DNA of 64,000 bases from Hydrogeniiclostridium mannosilyticum (GCF_003268275.1 NZ_QLYR01000001.1:186001-250000); one strand, 5' to 3'; numbered from the stretch's first letter, positions 1-9,616 are shown. The notes: a model not told the origin generated them from the sequence alone. A program made the numbers and translations.

Positions 1-2
1 AG

Positions 3-272
3 ATATGCAGGCGTTTTCCCGATCAAAAAATTGTTTTGCTGATTGAGCGGCTGGATGATACCGCCGAAAACAAAGAACAGCGGATTGCCCGCAAAAAATT
101 TTATTTCAAAAACGGTTTTACCTCATCCGGTATTTATATCACCGGGCGCAGCGGAAATATGGAGGTTTTAAACTTTGGCGGTACAGTGTCTGTGCAGGAA
201 TACATGGGTTTGCAGCAGTATGCGTTGGGGAAGCTGATGTTCCGGCTGTCCGGAATCAGGCCGACACTATGA
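3..272 (+). CDS. GNAT-type N-acetyltransferase, C-terminal fragment
   Basis: The reading frame is open from the window edge, so the true start lies outside. The visible part has the end of a GNAT fold: a strand-helix run LLIERLDDTAEN, a basic ARKKFYFKNGF segment and an ITGRSGNMEVLNFGG tail. GNAT proteins transfer an acetyl group from acetyl-CoA to an amine; the substrate cannot be told from this fragment. It ends 16 bp before the ABC exporter pair, so it may be in the same operon. Family placement is by recognition of the C-terminal pattern only. Confidence 0.5.
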   Translation: MCRRFPDQKIVLLIERLDDTAENKEQRIARKKFYFKNGFTSSGIYITGRSGNMEVLNFGGTVSVQEYMGLQQYALGKLMFRLSGIRPTL

Positions 273-288
273 GGAAGGGGTATTTTTT

Positions 289-2013
289 ATGAGAGCCATT
301 TTTTCAAGAGTGAAATTAAAAGGGAAACAAATTTGGCTGCTTTCCGTACTGGTTTTGTTTGCAGCGGTTGCAGAAATGATGCTCCCCTCGCTGCTCGCCC
401 AAATGATTAACAGCGGGGTGGCCGATTCTTCCCGCAGCACCATTTTCATCCTTGCCGCTGTCATGGCGGGGGTTACGGTGTTGGCGTGTGTTGTCAATTT
501 TTGGTCGGTGAAAATCGCTTCCCGCATTTCCACGGACTTTTCCGCAACGCTTCGTGGACAGGTTTTTGAAAAGGTGCAGAGCTTTTCAGCTGCCGAACTG
601 GATAAGTTTGGTACAGCTAGTCTCGTCACACGAAGCACATCGGATATTACAAATGTGCAAAACTTTCTTACCCTGCTTTTGCGGATCGGCATCCTTGCGC
701 CGATGATGGCGGTGGCGGGCTTGATTTTCTCCGCTGCTACCGGCGGACAGGTCAGCTCTGTCCTTACGGTTGCGATTCCGGTATTATTGGTGGGGTGTGG
801 CATTGTCATTCTGTTTGCTTCCCGCTATTCTGTAAAACTTAGAAAAAAACTGGACCGTCTCAATCAGCTGTTTCTGGAATCGCTGGAAGGGGTCCGGGTC
901 ATCCGCGCTTTCAATAAGCAGCAGGCGGAAAGCCGCCGTTTCGGCGAGGCGAATACCGACTATGCTGCAACCGCCATGCTGTCTGGCCGAATCACCAGCC
1001 TTTTGCTGCCAGTCATCAACGTGATTTTCGGCGTGACCACGGCGGCGGTTTTGGGGCTTGGCGCCTATTATGTTGAAACAGGCGCCATGGAGGTCGGCTC
1101 TCTGGTTGCGAACAGCCAGTATATCAGCATGGTGCTGATGTCGGTGATGATGTTGGCCCTTGTCATCATGATGTTCCCCACGGCATATGCCTGTGCAGGG
1201 CGTATTGCAGAGGTGTTGGAGACAGAAACCACGATTCGGGACGGCTCGTTTTCCTTGCAGGAGCGCCCTCTCCGTTCTACGGTAGAATTTCGCCATGTGA
1301 CCTTTGCCTACCCCGGAGCGCCGGAGCCGATTTTAAAAGATATCAGCTTTGAAGCGCATCCCGGAGAAATCACCGCCATTATCGGCGGAACGGGACGGGG
1401 CAAATCCAGTATCCTGAAACTGATCCCGCGCCTGTACGATCCTCTGTTCGGCGAAGTACTGATCGACGGCGTGAACGCCAAGGAATATGCTGTGGACGAC
1501 CTCCGTTCCCTGATCGGCTATGTCCCGCAAAAAAATGTTTTATTTTCCGGCGATATCGCCTCCAACCTCAATTTCGGAAAAGAGGATGGCACGCAGCAGG
1601 ACTGGCAGGCGGCGGCGAAAGTTGCGTGCGCCGAGGAATTTATCCTGAAAAAGGAAAACGGGTATCATGACCGGATCGCCCAAGGGGGGACAAACCTTTC
1701 CGGCGGGCAGCGCCAGCGGATGGCGATTGCAAGGGCGATTATGAAACAGCCCGAGATCTATGTGTTTGACGACAGCTTTTCCGCCTTGGACATGAAAACC
1801 GACCAGACGCTCCGCAAAAACCTGAAAGCGGCCATGGGAGACGCCACCATAATAATGGTGGCGCAGCGGGTCAGCACGATTTTGGACGCCGACCGCATTC
1901 TGGTTGTTGACGATGGAATGATCGTCGGCCAGGGAACACATCAGGAGCTTTTGAAAAACTGCCCGCTCTATCGTGAAATTGCGGAGATCCAGTTGGGAAA
2001 GGAGGCCGTCTGA
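289..2013 (+). CDS. ABC exporter half-transporter, subunit 1 (degenerate ATP site)
   Basis: Type IV ABC exporter subunit, 574 residues, the usual length for a half-transporter. The first ~310 residues form the six-helix membrane domain; the rest is the nucleotide-binding domain with Walker A GGTGRGKSS, signature LSGGQRQR and Walker B IYVFDDSFSALD. The catalytic glutamate after Walker B is aspartate and the H-loop histidine is glutamine (VAQRVST). This is the pattern of the non-canonical partner in heterodimeric exporters such as BmrC/BmrD or TM287/288. The next gene starts 2 bp after its stop and is the partner. The exported substrate (drug, lipid or peptide) is unknown. Confidence 0.93.
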   Translation: MRAIFSRVKLKGKQIWLLSVLVLFAAVAEMMLPSLLAQMINSGVADSSRSTIFILAAVMAGVTVLACVVNFWSVKIASRISTDFSATLRGQVFEKVQSFSAAELDKFGTASLVTRSTSDITNVQNFLTLLLRIGILAPMMAVAGLIFSAATGGQVSSVLTVAIPVLLVGCGIVILFASRYSVKLRKKLDRLNQLFLESLEGVRVIRAFNKQQAESRRFGEANTDYAATAMLSGRITSLLLPVINVIFGVTTAAVLGLGAYYVETGAMEVGSLVANSQYISMVLMSVMMLALVIMMFPTAYACAGRIAEVLETETTIRDGSFSLQERPLRSTVEFRHVTFAYPGAPEPILKDISFEAHPGEITAIIGGTGRGKSSILKLIPRLYDPLFGEVLIDGVNAKEYAVDDLRSLIGYVPQKNVLFSGDIASNLNFGKEDGTQQDWQAAAKVACAEEFILKKENGYHDRIAQGGTNLSGGQRQRMAIARAIMKQPEIYVFDDSFSALDMKTDQTLRKNLKAAMGDATIIMVAQRVSTILDADRILVVDDGMIVGQGTHQELLKNCPLYREIAEIQLGKEAV

Positions 2014-2014
2014 C

Positions 2015-3754
2015 ATGAAAACCCATACCTTCAAACGGCTTTTAGGGTATCTGAAGCCCCACAGGCTGCGGTTGTTTTTCGTCCTGCTGTTTGCTTCCGT
2101 CAGCACCATTTTCACCGTGATGGCCCCGTTTGTGATCGGCAAGGTCACAACAACCCTGTTTGACAGCATCCGGGACGGTGTGTTTTATTGGGAAACCATT
2201 CTCTGGCTGCTGGCGGCGTTGGTCTGCCTCTATCTGATTTCCCAGTTCTTTTCGTTTTTGCAGGGATTTCACATGGCGAAGGTCACTGCCAATGTTATGC
2301 GCGAAATCCGAAGCGACATTGACGGGAAAATGCACCGCCTGAAGCTGAACTACTACGATACCCATACCCACGGCGACATTCTCAGCGTGATCACCAACGA
2401 CGTCGATACCATCAATAATACCGTCAGCCAGAACCTGACCTCCATTGTTACGCAGGTAATCACGGCAATCGGCATCCTTTTGATGATGCTGGCAATCAGC
2501 CCGAAGCTGACCATCATTCCGATCATTATGGTGCCGCTGTCGTTGCTCAGCGCGGCGGGCGTGATGAAGTCCAGCGGCAGGCATTATGAAAAGCAGCAGC
2601 AGTTACTGGGCCAGCTCAACGGATACATTGAGGAAATGTACAACGGCCAGCAGGTCGTCCAGTCCTTTAGTTATCAGGACAGAGCAAAGCAGCGTTTTTC
2701 TGCTTTGAATGATGAACTGAAACATAGTTCCTATAAGGCGGAAACAACCGCGGGAGCCGTCAGCCCGATTACCACCTTGGTCAACGATATGGGATATGTA
2801 GTTTGCGCTGTCATCGGCTGTCTGAGCGCCATCGGCGGCCTTATCACAGTGGGGAATGTACAGGCTATGCTCGAGTACACCCGCCGGTTTGCCGAGCCGT
2901 TTTCCTCGCTGGCTGGTATGGCGGGAAGCTTCGGCGCATCCAAAGCCGCAGGAGACCGGATTTTCGCTTTGCTGGACGCAGAGGAAGAATTGCCGGACGC
3001 AGAACACGGCATCATTCCCAAAGACCGTTCCGGCAGCGTGACGTTCCAAAACGTTCAGTTCGGGTATACGCCTGACCGTTTGCTGATGAACGGTGTAAAT
3101 CTAACCGTCAAACCCGGTCAGAAGGTGGCGATTGTGGGACCGACCGGCGCAGGCAAAACCACCCTGATCAACCTGCTCATGCGCTTTTATGAGATTAACG
3201 GCGGCGCTATCATGGTGGACGGCGTCAATATACAGGATATGCCCAGAGAAGAGCTGCGGGATCGTTTCGGCATGGTGCTGCAGGACACCTGGCTTTTTGA
3301 GGGGACGATTGCCGACAACCTGGGATATGCACAAGAGCATATGGACAGAAACAAGATTATTGCTGCGGCAAAATCGGCCTGTGCGCATAATTTCATCAAA
3401 ACGCTGCCCGGTGGATATGACATGGAGCTTTCCAAAGGAGCGGAAAACATTTCACAGGGAGAGCGCCAGCTTCTCACCATCGCCCGGGCCATCGCCTCCG
3501 ACCCGGAAATTATGATTCTGGACGAAGCGACAAGCAATGTGGATACCCATACAGAGGCTTTAATCCAGCGCGCTATGGCGCAGCTGATGAAAGGGCGCAC
3601 CAGTTTTGTCATTGCTCACAGGCTTTCCACCATCCGTGACGCCGATATGATTTTGTATATGGAGAATGGCGATATCAAAGAAGTCGGAAATCACGAGGAA
3701 CTGATGGCAAGGGACGGGAAATATGCTGCCCTTTACAACAGCCAATTTGCATAA
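2015..3754 (+). CDS. ABC exporter half-transporter, subunit 2 (canonical Walker B)
   Basis: Second half-transporter of the pair, about 580 residues: a six-helix membrane domain, then a nucleotide-binding domain with Walker A GPTGAGKTT, Walker B IMILDEATSNVD (catalytic Glu present) and H-loop IAHRLST. Its signature is ISQGERQ instead of LSGGQ, so the ATP site formed with Walker motifs of subunit 1 is degenerate on both faces, as expected for an asymmetric heterodimer. I chose the ATG at 2015 because GGAGG at 2001-2005 lies inside the end of the upstream gene and serves it. A strong hairpin terminator follows the gene. Confidence 0.93.
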   Translation: MKTHTFKRLLGYLKPHRLRLFFVLLFASVSTIFTVMAPFVIGKVTTTLFDSIRDGVFYWETILWLLAALVCLYLISQFFSFLQGFHMAKVTANVMREIRSDIDGKMHRLKLNYYDTHTHGDILSVITNDVDTINNTVSQNLTSIVTQVITAIGILLMMLAISPKLTIIPIIMVPLSLLSAAGVMKSSGRHYEKQQQLLGQLNGYIEEMYNGQQVVQSFSYQDRAKQRFSALNDELKHSSYKAETTAGAVSPITTLVNDMGYVVCAVIGCLSAIGGLITVGNVQAMLEYTRRFAEPFSSLAGMAGSFGASKAAGDRIFALLDAEEELPDAEHGIIPKDRSGSVTFQNVQFGYTPDRLLMNGVNLTVKPGQKVAIVGPTGAGKTTLINLLMRFYEINGGAIMVDGVNIQDMPREELRDRFGMVLQDTWLFEGTIADNLGYAQEHMDRNKIIAAAKSACAHNFIKTLPGGYDMELSKGAENISQGERQLLTIARAIASDPEIMILDEATSNVDTHTEALIQRAMAQLMKGRTSFVIAHRLSTIRDADMILYMENGDIKEVGNHEELMARDGKYAALYNSQFA

Positions 3755-3814
3755 GCATGATTTTCATAAAACAACTGTCGAATTCAAAGAGAAGATAATA
3801 TATAGAATCAACTT

Positions 3815-3850
3815 CCCGTAGGTGGCCGATTCACCTACGGGGATTTTTTA
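3815..3850 (+). terminator. Intrinsic terminator of the ABC exporter operon
   Basis: A perfect 10-bp stem, CCCGTAGGTG at 3815-3824 paired with CACCTACGGG at 3832-3841, is followed by a T-rich run. It lies about 60 bp after the subunit 2 stop. Confidence 0.85.
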
Positions 3851-4100
3851 TCCTAACGAAAATTGGCGTTACCGCTATATCGCCTGCGCAGTGTGCTCCA
3901 TACTGGAAAGGCCGTAGCCGCCAGCCTTCCGGATGCCGGCAAAGAACAGTTACTTTCAAATTCTCCGCTTCTATCAGCGTTTCCTGCTTGCATTTCGGGC
4001 AGTAAAGAGGATAGTTTTTCAAGACCGTATCTTCTCTTATTCTGTTACGGGTTTTGTTGCCGCAAACAGGACATAGTATCCATTATATATGATTTTGCAT
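3831..4100 (-). pseudogene. Cysteine-rich KTR protein remnant (ICE-type)
   Basis: The minus strand encodes two zinc-ribbon knuckles, CPVCGNKTR and CPKCKQE, typical of the small cysteine-rich KTR proteins carried by Firmicutes conjugative transposons. A ribosome site and ATG at 4100 are followed after five codons by TAA (4085-4083), in frame with the conserved part. After KVTV the tail diverges from the family and runs into the neighbouring terminator. A shorter product from TTG at 4022 is possible but would lose the first knuckle. I read it as a decayed scrap of an older mobile element. Confidence 0.55.
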
Positions 4101-4142
4101 TTTCAAATTTCTCCTTATGTTAGAACATAAAACAGCGTCGTT

Positions 4143-4706
4143 TCAATATCTTCGTTGATATAAATTGTTTTTGTCCTCCGCCGTTATTTTTCGCATAACC
4201 CGACATGGATTTCCCACGGCGATAACATCTGATGGAATATCTTTTGTTACAATACTTCCTGCCCCAATAATTGTATTATCACCTATCGTAACACCCGGCA
4301 TAACCTGAACGCCTGCACCGAACCAAACATTATTTCCAACAATGATGGGATATGCGTACTCTAATCCTTGATTTCTTCTCACAAAATCAAGCGGATGTCC
4401 CGATGTATGGAAACCGCACGATGGCGCTATAAATACATTATCTCCGAAAACCACTGTACCTGCATCGAGAATAATCAAGCCGTGATTTGCGTAGAAATTT
4501 TCACCCACTTCAATTTTCGAGCCATAATCACACCAGAACGCAGGTTCAATATGAATGGTTTTACCTGTTTTTCCGAATATCCTCTTTATCAGCTTTCGCC
4601 TGCTGTCTAAATCTTGAATTGGCAGATTATTATATTCCTGACATAATGTCTTACACCTTATCCGTTCTGTTTCTAATTCTTTGTCGTAATTAGCATCGTA
4701 GAGCAT
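4143..4706 (-). pseudogene. Maltose/galactoside O-acetyltransferase family, 5'-truncated
   Basis: Left-handed beta-helix sugar O-acetyltransferase (Maa/LacA/NodL type), which moves acetyl from acetyl-CoA to a sugar hydroxyl. Hexapeptide repeats are clear (FIAPSCGFHTSGHP with the catalytic His region, IVGNNVWFGAGVQVMPGV, IGAGSIVTKD). The sequence is family-like from MLYDANYDKEL onward, but the usual first ten or so residues are missing. Upstream of the ATG at 4706 the frame runs into the antisense of proS. The ATG is half of a CATATG palindrome at the junction. It lacks its own promoter and ribosome site, so it is probably not expressed normally, though the catalytic core is intact. Confidence 0.75.
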
Positions 4707-6131
4707 ATGGTGCTGGGTATGACACACGAGGAAGCCGCTGTCCAGCTGGTACGGGAGTACGGGCAAAGCTACTCCCGTTACCCCTTTATGATTTACCAAA
4801 TTCAAACCAAATTCCGCGATGAGGCCAGGCCCCGGGGCGGCCTCATCCGTGTACGGGAATTTACCATGAAGGATGCCTATTCCTTTCACACCTCACAGCA
4901 GGATCTAGAGCAATATTATGCGCGTTGCTTCAAGGCTTATGAGCGTATATTTGCACGTACAGGAATTCCCGAAGTTCTCTCGGTCGCCTCGGACTCCGGC
5001 ATGATGGGCGGGAACCTGTCCCATGAATTTATGCTGCTTACCCCGGTTGGCGAGGATTCCATCGCGCTGTGCCCTGCGTGCGGCTACCGGGCTAATATGG
5101 AGGCTGCCCCAAGCGTTGTGGCAAACATGCGGGATTCTGTTTCTCAGCCTCTGACCCCGGTCCACACACCCGATATTCATACCATTGAAGATATCTGTGA
5201 TTTTTTACATACCCCTAAGAATAAGTCCTGCAAGGCCGTTATCTACCAAAAGAATCATAACGATGAATTTGTTGTACTATTTATTCGCGGGGACCTAGAC
5301 ATCAACGAAACCAAGCTAACCAACTACCTGGGCTGTGATGTTCATCCTGCCGTGATTACGGAATCAAGCGGTCTTCATCCCGGTTATATCGGCCCGGTCG
5401 GGCTTCAGGTTTCCAGGAAGCATACCGTTCTGTACGATCAATCCCTGCGCGGCACCAACAACCTGTCCTGTGGCGCTAATCGAGAGGCATACCATTATAC
5501 AGGCCTGGACCTGACCCGCGATGTAAAACCGGCGGAATACCATGATTTTGCTAAAATTACCGAGGGCGGCATCTGCCCAGACTGCGGAAAAGCGACAATA
5601 CATATCTCACGCGGCATTGAGGTTGGCAACATCTTTCAGCTTGGCACCAAATACACAGCGTCCATGGGAATGACCTATCTCGACAGTGAAGGAAATAAAC
5701 AATACCCCGTGATGGGCTGCTACGGCATAGGCATCGGCCGCCTTGCCGCTTCCGTCTGTGAAGCGCATCACGACCAATACGGCCCAATCTGGCCCATGTC
5801 AATCGCCCCTTGGCAAGTCCATCTTTGCGCTGTTCGCGCAGATGACGGCAGCGTTAGAACACACGCCGATGAACTTTATGCGGCCCTTCAAGGGCAGCAG
5901 CTCGAGGTTTTATACGACGACCGGGTAATCAGTGCAGGCAATATGTTTTCTGATGCCGACCTGCTTGGCATTCCACTGCGTGTCATTGTCAGCCCCCGAA
6001 ATCTAAAAGAAAACTGCTGTGAAATTATAGCCCGGGATAAATCCTTTTCCGATAAGGTTCCATTGGCAGAAGCGGCTGATAAAATCGCGCAAATAGTTTA
6101 TGATATGCTAAGCTTTAAAGCCTACGAGTAA
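4707..6131 (+). pseudogene. proS: Prolyl-tRNA synthetase, N-terminally truncated
   Basis: Bacterial-type ProRS. Class II motif 2 (QTKFRDEARPRGGLIRVREF), the family zinc-like CPACGYRA segment, the editing-domain region, motif 3 (GIGIGRLAA) and the anticodon-binding C-terminus (VLYDDRVISAGNMFSDADL) are all present. The first ~100 residues, including motif 1 and part of the dimer interface, are absent: the frame begins at the LGMTHEEAA segment. The start is the ATG in a CATATG palindrome that also supplies the first ATG of the opposite-strand acetyltransferase. Without motif 1 aminoacylation is unlikely, so another proS must exist in the genome. Confidence 0.85.
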
Positions 6132-6150
6132 GCGCCCACTATCATTTTTA

Positions 6151-6189
6151 AAATACAGGAGGAGCAGGCAACCTGCTCCTCCTGTATTT
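6151..6189. terminator. Bidirectional terminator between proS and gtrA
   Basis: A perfect 18-bp stem (6151-6168 with 6172-6189) has a 3-nt loop and A/T-rich ends on both sides. It can end transcripts from the plus-strand proS remnant and the minus-strand gtrA. Confidence 0.9.
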
Positions 6190-6206
6190 TAAATAAATAG
6201 CTGACT

Positions 6207-6635
6207 TTATTTATCGGCAGAGCTCCCCGCCTCTTTTTTCTTAAACACCAGAAAACGCTGTCCAAAATAATTGAGGATGATAAAAAGGCCCATACCAATA
6301 AGCATAGCGACATTTTCCTGGATTCCCTGTGAAACTCCGCTCAACAGAGCCATCGCGCACGGCTTTGCAAGCCCATATGCTAAAAGGTAACAAATAGAGA
6401 TATTCAGGATAAAAAGGATGACCATCCGAACGGATTTCTCTTTATTTTGAAAGGTAAAATATTTATTTAAGAAATAACTTACTACACTCCCAACGATATA
6501 ATTCGAGGCCGATGCAATCCAATAACCTGTGTGAAACACATTGTAAAGCAAAAACATTACGCCAGTGCCAACCAATGTGTTTACAATACCGACTAAAATA
6601 AATTTCAGCGTCATTATATCAAAGATTTTTCTCAT
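6207..6635 (-). CDS. GtrA family membrane protein
   Basis: About 142 residues with four predicted membrane helices (FILVGIVNTLVGTGVMFLLY, IASASNYIVGSVVSYFL, VILFILNISICYLLAYGLA, VAMLIGMGLFIILNYFG), the whole of a GtrA/DPMS-like domain. GtrA proteins are thought to move or position lipid-linked sugars for cell-surface glycosylation. I chose the ATG at 6635, with AGGTGG about 6 nt upstream, over the GTG at 6644. No glycosyltransferase partner is next to it, so the glycan is unknown. Confidence 0.88.
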   Translation of the reverse strand: MRKIFDIMTLKFILVGIVNTLVGTGVMFLLYNVFHTGYWIASASNYIVGSVVSYFLNKYFTFQNKEKSVRMVILFILNISICYLLAYGLAKPCAMALLSGVSQGIQENVAMLIGMGLFIILNYFGQRFLVFKKKEAGSSADK

Positions 6636-7086
6636 ACCAACCACCTATTATATTTTTATGATGAACCACGCCGCGCGCCGCAGCTTAAATGGAGACCTAT
6701 CGCTCTATTCAGGAGCGGCAGTTTTTTTATCAAAATCTATTTGTTTTTATTATATCACGGAAAGAGCCGAAATACAATTTAATGATAGGCGAACATTGCC
6801 GTATCGCAATTCCAAGCTAAAAAGCGGACACGGATGCTCAAAACTAAAGTGGCCCGGCCTCAGCGGATATTTCACGCAGCAGCGCTTGATAAAACAAAGA
6901 AGAGCAAACCGGGATATACCGACAAAAGATCCCCGCAAAAACGGACATTCCTACGTAAAACAGGGATATTCTTATTTTTACACCGCAGTTTTTTATATTT
7001 CGGCCTCAAAATTGTAATTTTCGTTCACCCCTGTAACAGAAACCGCATATTCTGATAAACAGACAGAAACACAAGGGAGGGACTTT
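6636..7086. other. Intergenic region without a supported gene
   Basis: Open frames here have no family features or ribosome sites. There is one weak hairpin (CGCTC/GAGCG followed by a T run, near 6700-6730). The last ~30 bp hold a good GGGAGGG ribosome site for the next gene. Confidence 0.5.
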
Positions 7087-7305
7087 ATGCATTCGATATG
7101 GCTTCAAAGACTAAGTAACCTATTGTGCGTAAAAAGCATTGTGACCATCATTTTAACTATCGTATTCGCATGCCTTGCAATCACTGGAAAAGTCTCGGAG
7201 CAAGACTTCCTTACAGTCTTTTCGGTTGTGATCGCTTTCTATTTCGGGACACAAAGCCAGCGTTTAAACGAAAAAATAAGCGAAAGGACTGGCTTAAACA
7301 AATAA
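7087..7305 (+). CDS. Small two-helix membrane protein, function unknown
   Basis: 72 residues with two likely membrane segments (IVTIILTIVFACLAITG and FLTVFSVVIAFYFGTQS) joined by a short polar turn, ending in a charged tail. The ATG has a strong GGGAGGG ribosome site about 7 nt upstream. Similar small proteins occur in Firmicutes genomes and phages and are sometimes compared with holins, but there is no lysis gene nearby. It sits 57 bp before the collagen-like gene, so the two may be co-transcribed. Confidence 0.7.
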   Translation: MHSIWLQRLSNLLCVKSIVTIILTIVFACLAITGKVSEQDFLTVFSVVIAFYFGTQSQRLNEKISERTGLNK

Positions 7306-7362
7306 AAAGGGAGCCATCTTCCACTTGATTTGTGGCAAATTGAGAAAGGAGCCTACGCTTAT

Positions 7363-9348
7363 ATGGATTACTATAATAGATACGCCCCTGGTATGAATAG
7401 ATGCACCCCCTGTCCTTCATCCGGAGAGAACTATTTGTTCATCCAAGGCGCTACCGGGCCTCAAGGACCTCAAGGAATACCCGGGCCTCAGGGCTCCCAA
7501 GGCCCCAGGGGTGAGCGAGGATTACAGGGCCCGCAAGGGCCAAAAGGAGATCCGGGGTGCCCCGGTCCAGCCGGGCCTCGCGGAATGGCTGGCATTCAAG
7601 GGCCGCAAGGTCCTCAAGGGGTCCGAGGTGATATGGGTCCCAAGGGTGATCAAGGTTTTATCGGACCCCAGGGGGTTCAGGGAAACCCCGGTCCCATGGG
7701 GCCCAAGGGCGATACTGGGCCCGTAGGGCCGCAAGGTGATCGAGGGCCCGCAGGTCCAACTGGCCCGAAAGGTGATAAAGGAGAAAAAGGAGACCGTGGT
7801 CTGCAAGGAGAACAAGGGCCTCAGGGAGAACAGGGGGTGCAGGGCGTAACAGGTCCCCAAGGTCTTCAGGGAGACTCCGGCTGTCAGGGCCCGCAGGGCG
7901 AACAAGGCCCCATGGGCCCCGCCGGTATAAAAGGAGATCCGGGAGAGCAAGGGCCTGCCGGGCCTCAGGGGCCTACCGGCGCTACTCCCACAATGGAGAT
8001 CGGCTCTGTCTCTTCCGGGGATACCGCGGCTGTGACCGCTAACCCAACCGACTCCGGCGTCCGCCTTGATTTCGTTGTTCCCGTCGGCCCTACGGGTCCC
8101 CAAGGAGCGCAAGGCATTGCCGGTGAAAAGGGCGACACCGGTGAAAAAGGAGATACGGGCAGCCAAGGGCCTGCCGGACCTCAGGGACCTACCGGCGCTA
8201 CTCCCACAATGGAGATCGGCTCTGTCTCTTCCGGGGATGCCGCGGCTGTGACCGCTAATCCAACCGACTCCGGCGTCCGCCTTGATTTCGTTGTTCCCGT
8301 CGGCCCTACGGGTCCCCAAGGAGCGCAAGGCATTGCCGGTGAAAAGGGCGACACCGGTGAAAAAGGAGATACGGGCAGCCAAGGACCTGCCGGGCCTCAG
8401 GGACCTACCGGCGCTACTCCCACAATGGAGATCGGCTCTGTCTCTTCCGGAGATACCGCGGCTGTGACCGCTAATCCAACCGACTCCGGCGTCCGCCTTG
8501 ATTTCGTTGTTCCCGTCGGCCCTACGGGTCCCCAAGGAGCGCAAGGCATTGCCGGTGAAAAGGGCGACACCGGTGAAAAAGGAGATACGGGAGAGCAGGG
8601 GCCTGCCGGGCCTCAGGGACCTACCGGCGCTACTCCCACAATGGAGATCGGCTCTGTCTCTTCCGGAGATACCGCGGCTGTGACCGCTAATCCAACCGAC
8701 TCCGGCGTCCGCCTTGACTTCGTTGTTCCCGTCGGCCCTACGGGTCCCCAAGGAGCGCAAGGCATTGCCGGTGAAAAGGGCGACACCGGTGAAAAAGGAG
8801 ATACGGGAGACACCGGTCCACAAGGACTTTCTGGGGAGACGCCTAAAATTGCCGAAGTGGAGAACACAAAAACAAGGTATATTCTCAGCTTTACTACCCC
8901 TGAACAAAGTATCATTAGTCCAAATCTGAAATCCAACATGGAAACGTATAATGCAAACCTCTCCACTGTAGGCAGCACCTTGCGCGTCCCATTGGGTGGA
9001 CTGACCCTGCTTGCACAGTCCACATCTACTACAAGCCTTCGTCTTTCCATCCAGCCTACTACTGCCAACACCCCCGTTTTAGCCGATATCCGGCGTGTCA
9101 GCATCTACGACGGCGCGATAGATGTCCAGACCAATAACAATACAACCATTTCCGTAAATTTAGTACTAGACGATATTGTATATACGCAATCACAAGAAAT
9201 GCACTGGATGCGCATTCGGTTACAAGATCCTACCAGTAAGCTTTGGTCTATGTGTGAGGTAAAGACTTTCGCTTCTCAGGGCGGCGCGCGATCCTCCATC
9301 TGTGTGGAATGGTTTTATACGGGGGTATCATTCACCACTCCCTCATAA
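7363..9348 (+). CDS. Collagen-like triple-helix repeat protein
   Basis: About 661 residues. A short N-terminal segment with CTPCP is followed by a long Gly-X-Y collagen-like region. Blocks of Gly-X-Y then alternate with a non-collagen module (ATPTMEIGSVSSGDTAAVTA) repeated four times, and a non-collagen C-terminal domain of ~160 residues ends the protein. I see no signal peptide, LPXTG or membrane anchor. That would fit a spore-surface (exosporium, BclA-like) protein, but this is inference. The ATG at 7363 was chosen because AAAGGAG lies 11 nt before it; an in-frame TTG at 7330 has no ribosome site. Confidence 0.88.
   Translation: MDYYNRYAPGMNRCTPCPSSGENYLFIQGATGPQGPQGIPGPQGSQGPRGERGLQGPQGPKGDPGCPGPAGPRGMAGIQGPQGPQGVRGDMGPKGDQGFIGPQGVQGNPGPMGPKGDTGPVGPQGDRGPAGPTGPKGDKGEKGDRGLQGEQGPQGEQGVQGVTGPQGLQGDSGCQGPQGEQGPMGPAGIKGDPGEQGPAGPQGPTGATPTMEIGSVSSGDTAAVTANPTDSGVRLDFVVPVGPTGPQGAQGIAGEKGDTGEKGDTGSQGPAGPQGPTGATPTMEIGSVSSGDAAAVTANPTDSGVRLDFVVPVGPTGPQGAQGIAGEKGDTGEKGDTGSQGPAGPQGPTGATPTMEIGSVSSGDTAAVTANPTDSGVRLDFVVPVGPTGPQGAQGIAGEKGDTGEKGDTGEQGPAGPQGPTGATPTMEIGSVSSGDTAAVTANPTDSGVRLDFVVPVGPTGPQGAQGIAGEKGDTGEKGDTGDTGPQGLSGETPKIAEVENTKTRYILSFTTPEQSIISPNLKSNMETYNANLSTVGSTLRVPLGGLTLLAQSTSTTSLRLSIQPTTANTPVLADIRRVSIYDGAIDVQTNNNTTISVNLVLDDIVYTQSQEMHWMRIRLQDPTSKLWSMCEVKTFASQGGARSSICVEWFYTGVSFTTPS
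7981..8844 (+). repeat. Four 216-bp tandem repeats inside the collagen-like gene
   Basis: Units begin at 7981, 8197, 8413 and 8629 with almost identical sequence, each encoding 72 residues (one non-collagen module plus a Gly-X-Y block). The last unit diverges near 8800. Differences are mainly single third-position changes and a Ser/Glu swap, so the array expanded recently and copy number is likely to vary. Confidence 0.92.
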
Positions 9349-9576
9349 ATATAATCGGCCCTAATCATGTAAACAGACTCCCCACCCATTCCCGACCGCC
9401 TTTTAACAGTATAAATAACAGCGATGCTGGATTTCCGGCAAAGCTCTAAAATCTAGCTTAGAAGGACACATGCCTTCCACACGGAATACCAAGTTTTAGG
9501 CTATGACGAAAGTTCTCTATATGCAACATTATTATATAAGGAACCGGAAAACACCCATCTAAAACTAATAAAATGG

Positions 9577-9616
9577 AAGTAGACACTCACCAAACTGTGG
9601 GTGCCTACTTTTCTTT
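9577..9616 (+). terminator. Hairpin terminator downstream of the collagen-like gene
   Basis: The AAGTAG arm at 9577-9582 pairs with CTACTT at 9605-9610. The inner CAC/CAC and GTG/GTG segments extend the stem with minor mismatches. A TTTTCTTT run follows. Confidence 0.6.

Noticed and set aside
7522-8907. 461-codon open frame antisense to the collagen-like gene
   Set aside because: It mirrors the Gly-X-Y repeat, has no ribosome site or domain, and arises from the repetitive codons.
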